Positions 59,743 through 64,000 of a stretch of 64,000 nucleotides of DNA are shown piece by piece. A model generated the notes under the pieces. The model saw only the letters and a program-made list of their open reading frames with translations, was not told where the DNA came from and ran no database searches. The position numbers and the translations under genes were made by a program. The DNA is taken from assembly GCF_001045435.1 (NCBI RefSeq), contig NZ_LFNG01000012.1:124001-188000 (forward strand), in the 5' to 3' direction. This DNA is from Chryseobacterium koreense CCUG 49689. Lineage in GTDB: Bacteria; Bacteroidota; Bacteroidia; Flavobacteriales; Weeksellaceae. Every line of letters begins with the position of its first letter. The first letter of the stretch is position 1.

Positions 59743-62142
59743 TCAGCCTCTTAATTCCGCCGAAAATTCCTTCTGGAAAGTCTTGATCAAAGAGTTCATC
59801 ACTTCGACAATATCTTTTTCTTCCAAAGTTTTTTCCGAGTTCAGCAACTCAAAGCTCATCGCATAAGATTTTTTTCCTTCCGGAAGATTTTTCCCTTCGT
59901 AAACATCGAAAAGGTTGATGTTCCCAAGATATTTTGAAGGATTTTTTCTGGCCGCTTTATACAGATCGCTGTAGGAAACATTCTTGTCGATGAGCAAAGC
60001 CAAATCTCTTCTGATCTTGTTGAATTTCGGTATGTCAACAAATTTCAGATTCTCTGTCGATCTCAATTTCTGGCAGTTTTCCACTTCTATTTCGGCATAG
60101 AAACAGTCCTGATCCAGGTCGGCATCTTTCAGCAATTCCGGAGCAACTTTACCCAATCTTGCAACTACTCTTCCATCTGAAAGCAATTCCAAAGCATCAG
60201 AAAATCTGGAATCCTCCAATGATTTTTCGTCGATGGTCAGTTTCAATTTATCAAAAAGGACTTTCACATAAGATTTCAGGTGATAGAAATCTGTCGCAGA
60301 TTTTGGCTGCAACCAGTTTTCCGCAACATTTCTTCCGGAAACCAGCATCGCCAATTGCTTTCTTTCTTGGTATTTCCCAGCAATCTTATGGTAAATCTTT
60401 CCGAATTCAAAAAACTTGATGTCGGCATTTTTTCTTTTAATATTATAATCGGCATTTTCCAAAAGTCCTTCCAGTAAAGAAGTTCTCATGAAAGCCAGAT
60501 CTCCGCTCAAAGGATTGAGCAACTTCACTGCATTGGTTTCATCTTTCACCGAAGTCAGAGAATTGTTCATCACCTCATTGAAACCGCAACTCTGCAATGT
60601 TCTTGCCCACGAATTTTCCAGCGCATCTTGGTCATCAAAACTCAGCTTTACCGGGGTGAACGAAATTTTTTGGGGAGCGTCGATTTTGTTATATCCGTAA
60701 ATTCTAAGGATTTCCTCGATCACGTCTATTTCACGGGTCACATCAGCTCTGTATGCCGGAACGGAAAGTTCCAAACCGTTTTGGATTTCGTTCAGCACAG
60801 AAATTTCCAGAGATTTCAATATCTCCTTAATTTTCTCGATGTGGATTTTGGTGCCTAGAATCTGCTCCACTTTCGAGAATCTTAAAATGACGTAATGATC
60901 CTCAATTTTCTTTGGGTAATATTCCAAAAGTTGGCCCGCCAATTTTCCACCGGAAAGTTCCTCGATCAGGGAAATGGCATGGGTAATTGCCGTTCGCACA
61001 GCATTTGGATCCACTCCTCTTTCAAAACGGAAAGAAGCATCGGTATTCAGTCCGTGGAATTTCGCACCTTTTCTCACCGCCACCGGATTGAAATAAGCAC
61101 TTTCCAGGAATATAGTTTTCGTGTTTTCAGAAACTCCCGAATTCTCGCCACCAAAAACTCCCGCGATACACATCGGATTGTTTTCGCCGTCTTTGATCAT
61201 AATTTCGGTGCCATTCAACGTTCGTTCAACGCCGTCCAGCGTCGTGAATTTTGTACCTTGTTTCACGGTTCCCACTTTCACTTTTCGACCTTTGATTTGA
61301 TCGCCGTCAAACGCATGAAGAGGCTGCCCGAAACCATGAAGAATAAAGTTCGTGATATCCACAATATTGTTAATCGGATTCAGCCCAATGGCTTTCAACC
61401 GGTTTTTCAGCCAATCTGGAGAATCGGCCACTTGCACGTTTTCAATTACTGCGCCGAGGTATCTGGGACACAATTCAGAATCTTCCACCTCCAATTGGAA
61501 ATCTGTTGTTCCCTCGATAATTAAAGGTTTTAAAACTGCCTTCTCGAATTCCGAATGCAGTTGATTGGTACTTAAATATGCGTTTAAATCTCTTGCGACA
61601 CCATAATGCGACATGGCATCGGTTCGGTTGGGAGTAAGTCCGATTTCGTAAACTTGATCGGTTGTTAATTCAAAATATTTCGCGAAATCATCTCCGATCT
61701 TGTACGACTCATCCAAAATCATGATTCCACCGTGGTCATCGCTCAAACCGAGTTCGTCTTCCGCACAGATCATTCCTTCAGAATATTCGCCTCGGATTTT
61801 CGCTTTCTGCATGACCAGTTTTTCACCACCTTTATAAATCGTGGTTCCCACCACTGCAACGGGAACAATTTGTCCGGCGGCAACATTCGGAGCGCCGCAA
61901 ACAATATTCAACACTTTTCCGTTTCCTACATCAACTGTAGTTTTCTTCAGTTTATCGGCATTTGGATGCTGTTCGCAAGTCAAGACTTTTCCGACTACGA
62001 TTCCTTCCAAAGAACCTTTTACAGATTCGTATTTTTCGATTCCTTCCACTTCCAGACCGATATCCGTCAAATACTCCCCGATTTTCTCAGTTTTCAGATC
62101 GGTTTTGATATAGTCTTTCAGCCAGTTGTTTGAGATTTTCAT
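59743..62142 (-). CDS. pheT: Phenylalanyl-tRNA synthetase beta subunit
   Basis: 799 residues, full length. Partner of PheS in the alpha2-beta2 enzyme. N-terminal tRNA-binding domain 40-150 (VVGKVLTCEQHPNADKLKKTTVDVG, IVCGAPNVAAGQIVPVA); B3/B4 editing domain region (LTPNRTDAMSHYGVARDL, IVDITNFILHGFGQPLHAFD); B5 domain; the catalytic-like domain (FFEFGKIY); and the C-terminal ferredoxin-fold anticodon-binding domain (KFNKIRRDLALLIDKNVSYSDL). No pheS next to it, so the two subunit genes are separated here. Confidence 0.96.
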   Translation of the reverse strand: MKISNNWLKDYIKTDLKTEKIGEYLTDIGLEVEGIEKYESVKGSLEGIVVGKVLTCEQHPNADKLKKTTVDVGNGKVLNIVCGAPNVAAGQIVPVAVVGTTIYKGGEKLVMQKAKIRGEYSEGMICAEDELGLSDDHGGIMILDESYKIGDDFAKYFELTTDQVYEIGLTPNRTDAMSHYGVARDLNAYLSTNQLHSEFEKAVLKPLIIEGTTDFQLEVEDSELCPRYLGAVIENVQVADSPDWLKNRLKAIGLNPINNIVDITNFILHGFGQPLHAFDGDQIKGRKVKVGTVKQGTKFTTLDGVERTLNGTEIMIKDGENNPMCIAGVFGGENSGVSENTKTIFLESAYFNPVAVRKGAKFHGLNTDASFRFERGVDPNAVRTAITHAISLIEELSGGKLAGQLLEYYPKKIEDHYVILRFSKVEQILGTKIHIEKIKEILKSLEISVLNEIQNGLELSVPAYRADVTREIDVIEEILRIYGYNKIDAPQKISFTPVKLSFDDQDALENSWARTLQSCGFNEVMNNSLTSVKDETNAVKLLNPLSGDLAFMRTSLLEGLLENADYNIKRKNADIKFFEFGKIYHKIAGKYQERKQLAMLVSGRNVAENWLQPKSATDFYHLKSYVKVLFDKLKLTIDEKSLEDSRFSDALELLSDGRVVARLGKVAPELLKDADLDQDCFYAEIEVENCQKLRSTENLKFVDIPKFNKIRRDLALLIDKNVSYSDLYKAARKNPSKYLGNINLFDVYEGKNLPEGKKSYAMSFELLNSEKTLEEKDIVEVMNSLIKTFQKEFSAELRG

Positions 62143-62543
62143 TGTAATGATTTGAAATTTGAATGATTTCCACTTTCATCATTCAAAAAATAGTTTGCAA
62201 ATATCGTGAATTTGAGGGAAAGATTCAAATCGTTCCAATTTATTGCAAAGATATTTTACTGCCACAAAGTCAGCCCAATTTTGAGCGGTCAGAAGAAGTT
62301 CCCACTGTTCAGGTTACCGCATACATTTTCCGAAATTTGTTTTAAACAAAAACAACTGAAAACTTAGTGAGAGAAATTGAACGAATTTTTCTTACGATTT
62401 TAAAGAATCCAAAAAAAATCTTTTTTCCGGCAAAAAGAAAACTAGAAAAGTGCTGATTTTAAATACAACCCAATCCACCACAGAATTGCAAAAGATCGCG
62501 TTCCAATTTGAACTTCCCTATACAACAGCAAAAGCTAAAAATC
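62143..62543. other. Intergenic region upstream of pheT, nothing identified
   Basis: About 400 bp, AT-rich. It should contain the leftward pheT promoter close to 62142, but I cannot place a good TAnnTTTG box. No gene, repeat or RNA structure beyond short chance hairpins is seen. Confidence 0.4.
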
Positions 62544-62569
62544 AAAAAAAGCCCGACATAATCGGGCTT
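62544..62569 (-). terminator. Terminator of dnaN
   Basis: Read on minus, AAGCCCGA and TCGGGCTT form a perfect 8-bp stem with a 5-base loop, followed by seven T, about 56 bp past the dnaN stop codon. Confidence 0.85.
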
Positions 62570-62624
62570 CCCTTATTAAACCAAATTCCTTTGGGAACTT
62601 ATCTCGTTATTTCTGGCTCAAAAA

Positions 62625-63755
62625 TTACATTCCAATGACCGGCATGGAAAGCATCAAAATATTTTCTTCATCTTCCAAACCATCTACTGGCTCTATGATT
62701 CCCGGCCGGTTGGGTTGCGACATCTTCATGGTGATATCATCCGCGGAAAGCACAGAAAGCATCTCGGTGAGGAACTTCGAACTGAAACCAATGTTGATGT
62801 CTTCGCCATTGTAATCGCACGGAATCTGCATATCTGCTTTGTTTGCGTATTCGGTATCCTCCGCATGAAGGTGAAGCACGTTTCCGGAAAGTTTGAAGCG
62901 AACCTGATTCGTTGATTTATTGGACATGATCGACGCTCTTCTGATGGAATTCAGCAGAAGATTTCTATTGATGGTCAAAACATTCGGGTTTTCTTTTGGA
63001 ATTACCGCAGTATAATTCGGATATTTCCCATCGATCAAGCGGCAAATCCAGATGTTGTTTCCAAAAGTGAATTTCGCCATATTCTCATTGAACTCGATGG
63101 TTACATCGTCATTAGAACTCGCCAAAATATTTTTGAAGATCGATAACGGTTTTTTCGGCATAATGAACTCGATCGGTTCCGGGTTGATCAAATCGGTTCT
63201 TTTGTACACCACCAAACGGTGAGAATCGGTTGAAACGAAGTTGGTTTCATCTTCTTTGAACTGGAACAAAACTCCCGTCATTACAGGTCGCAACGAATCG
63301 TTACTGGTCGCAAAAAGGGTGTTGCTAAGTGCTTCAGATAAAATCCCGGATGCAATTTTCACCTTTTGAGACGCGTCAAACTCCGGAAGTTCCGGATAAT
63401 CTTCGGCATTGTCTAAAGCCACTGCGAAATTGTCCTTTTCATCAAGGATTTCAAGCAATTTCCCGTTTCCGTCTTCGGATTCTTTCACGGATAAAGTTAA
63501 AGGTTGCTCCCCATAAGTTTTCACAAAATCCTGGAAAATCTTTGCAGGAACGGCAATCTTACCAGAATCATCAGATTTCACCTCCAAAGAAGTAATCAAT
63601 GTGGTTTCACCATCCGAAGCGGTTATTTTAAGGTTGTTTTCTTCGAGTTCGAAAAGGTAATTTTCAAGAATCGGTCTCGATTGTGAACTGGAAATTACAC
63701 CACCCACCGTATTTAGCGCCTTTTGTAATTCGCCACTTGCAACTATAAACTTCAT
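62625..63755 (-). CDS. dnaN: DNA polymerase III beta subunit (sliding clamp)
   Basis: 376 residues. Ring-forming processivity clamp. Three clamp domains are seen: MKFIVASGELQKALNTVGGVI, NYLFELEENNLKITASDGE; SEALSNTLFATSNDSLRPVMTGVLFQF, NFVSTDSHRLVVYKR; and IDGKYPNYTAVIPKENPNVLTINR, with the C-terminal ILMLSMPVIGM where family members end in MPM(R)-like residues. Length is typical. Not beside dnaA in this window. A TATATTTG box and a leader hairpin lie upstream. Confidence 0.95.
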   Translation of the reverse strand: MKFIVASGELQKALNTVGGVISSSQSRPILENYLFELEENNLKITASDGETTLITSLEVKSDDSGKIAVPAKIFQDFVKTYGEQPLTLSVKESEDGNGKLLEILDEKDNFAVALDNAEDYPELPEFDASQKVKIASGILSEALSNTLFATSNDSLRPVMTGVLFQFKEDETNFVSTDSHRLVVYKRTDLINPEPIEFIMPKKPLSIFKNILASSNDDVTIEFNENMAKFTFGNNIWICRLIDGKYPNYTAVIPKENPNVLTINRNLLLNSIRRASIMSNKSTNQVRFKLSGNVLHLHAEDTEYANKADMQIPCDYNGEDINIGFSSKFLTEMLSVLSADDITMKMSQPNRPGIIEPVDGLEDEENILMLSMPVIGM

Positions 63756-63780
63756 TTGCTAATTTAAATTTTTTGGTTGA

Positions 63781-63827
63781 ATGAAACACATCGGTTTCAT
63801 CCGAAAATTATTATTTGGACAAATATA
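63781..63827 (-). promoter_or_regulatory. dnaN promoter and leader hairpin
   Basis: TATATTTG on minus at 63820-63827 matches the -7 consensus. In the predicted leader, ATGAAAC and GTTTCAT (63781-63800) form a 7-bp perfect stem with a 6-base loop, about 25 bp before the dnaN start codon. Confidence 0.4.
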
Positions 63828-63895
63828 AGGATTTAAAGGAAGTTGGAAAAACAACTTTTCAAATAAAAAATGAAATTTCAGAAAAGTTATCAACA

Positions 63896-64000
63896 TTAAT
63901 CTGCTCCCGGAAAATGGTAGTGCTTTTGCTGGGAGTCGTCGATATTGATGTTTAGGGCAAGGTATAAAAAATGGAGGTTTTTGTTCCCGGCATTGCCAAA
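63896..64000 (-). CDS. C-terminal end of an unidentified gene cut by the window edge
   Basis: The last 34 codons are visible on minus: FGNAGNKNLHFLYLALNIN, then IDDSQQKHYHFPGAD and a TAA stop. The frame is open to the window edge and reads like real protein. No family can be named from so short a piece. Confidence 0.45.
   Translation of the reverse strand, partial: FGNAGNKNLHFLYLALNINIDDSQQKHYHFPGAD

Noticed and set aside
62450-62638. 62-codon plus frame near the end of dnaN
   Set aside because: It spans the dnaN terminator and overlaps the dnaN stop on the other strand, so it is almost certainly not a gene.
1-64000. CRISPR arrays, tRNA or rRNA genes, insertion sequences
   Set aside because: No regularly spaced repeats, no cloverleaf or T-loop-like sequences, no rRNA segments and no transposase were recognised on reading both strands.

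Overview
The window is chromosomal DNA of a Bacteroidota bacterium, most likely class Flavobacteriia, family Weeksellaceae (Chryseobacterium-like). Evidence: a SusC/SusD pair, C-terminal type IX secretion (T9SS) sorting tails, promoters of the Bacteroidota type (TAnnTTTG at -7), a fused CcsB-CcsA cytochrome c biogenesis protein, a subclass A2 class A beta-lactamase of the CGA/CIA/VEB/PER kind, moderate-to-low GC, and few Shine-Dalgarno sequences. I see no rRNA, tRNA, CRISPR array or intact insertion sequence.

Bases 1-27180 hold a complete homogalacturonan (pectin) utilisation locus. From right to left on the minus strand: a nine-gene catabolic operon kduI-kduD-uxaC-kdgK-yhcH-eda-exuT-like-uxaB-uxaA (25215 to 15145); a HigBA-type toxin-antitoxin pair inserted next to it; a divergent LacI-family regulator (+); and a five-gene depolymerase/import operon GH28-susC-susD-pectin methylesterase-pectate lyase (12962 to 1952). 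Two related small T9SS-exported proteins follow, the second cut by the left edge. A second GH28 gene (+) lies at the right end. Secreted enzymes demethylate and cut the polymer, SusCD imports oligomers and GH28 enzymes trim them. The galacturonate branch (UxaC, UxaB, UxaA) and the unsaturated-uronate branch (KduI, KduD) meet at KDG, which KdgK and Eda turn into pyruvate and glyceraldehyde-3-phosphate. Four transcription units start with the same module: a TAnnTTTG -7 box directly followed by, or overlapping by two bases, a near-perfect TGTAATCGATTACA palindrome. This is almost certainly the operator of the LacI-type regulator.

Bases 27180-42240 carry mixed accessory and housekeeping genes, nearly all on minus: a sigma factor/cupredoxin/DUF4142 operon, a GNAT acetyltransferase, a lipoyl E2 acyltransferase near lipB, a TetR regulator, a glutamine amidotransferase (pabA/trpG), a ferritin-like/VIT1 membrane protein, and a heavy-metal RND efflux system (adaptor, TolC-like, CzcA/CusA-like pump) with a DUF2231 protein and a small metal-system-associated protein. 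A 615-bp gap at 32974-33588 has an orphan promoter followed by a terminator (candidate small RNA) and a possible gene remnant.

Bases 42240-64000 are mainly housekeeping: lysS, a second HigBA pair, gyrB, a DUF3298 lipoprotein, a lipid kinase, ccsBA, pcm, a Gfo/Idh/MocA oxidoreductase, an M23 peptidase/class A beta-lactamase pair, a 3-hydroxyacyl-CoA dehydrogenase, a multi-pass membrane protein, an acidic 80-residue protein, a META-domain lipoprotein, pheT and dnaN. The C-terminus of one more gene is cut by the right edge.

The most interesting material is the LacI operator/-7-box module, the WDF-type beta domain shared by two stand-alone secreted proteins and the giant pectin methylesterase, and several unexplained intergenic structures.
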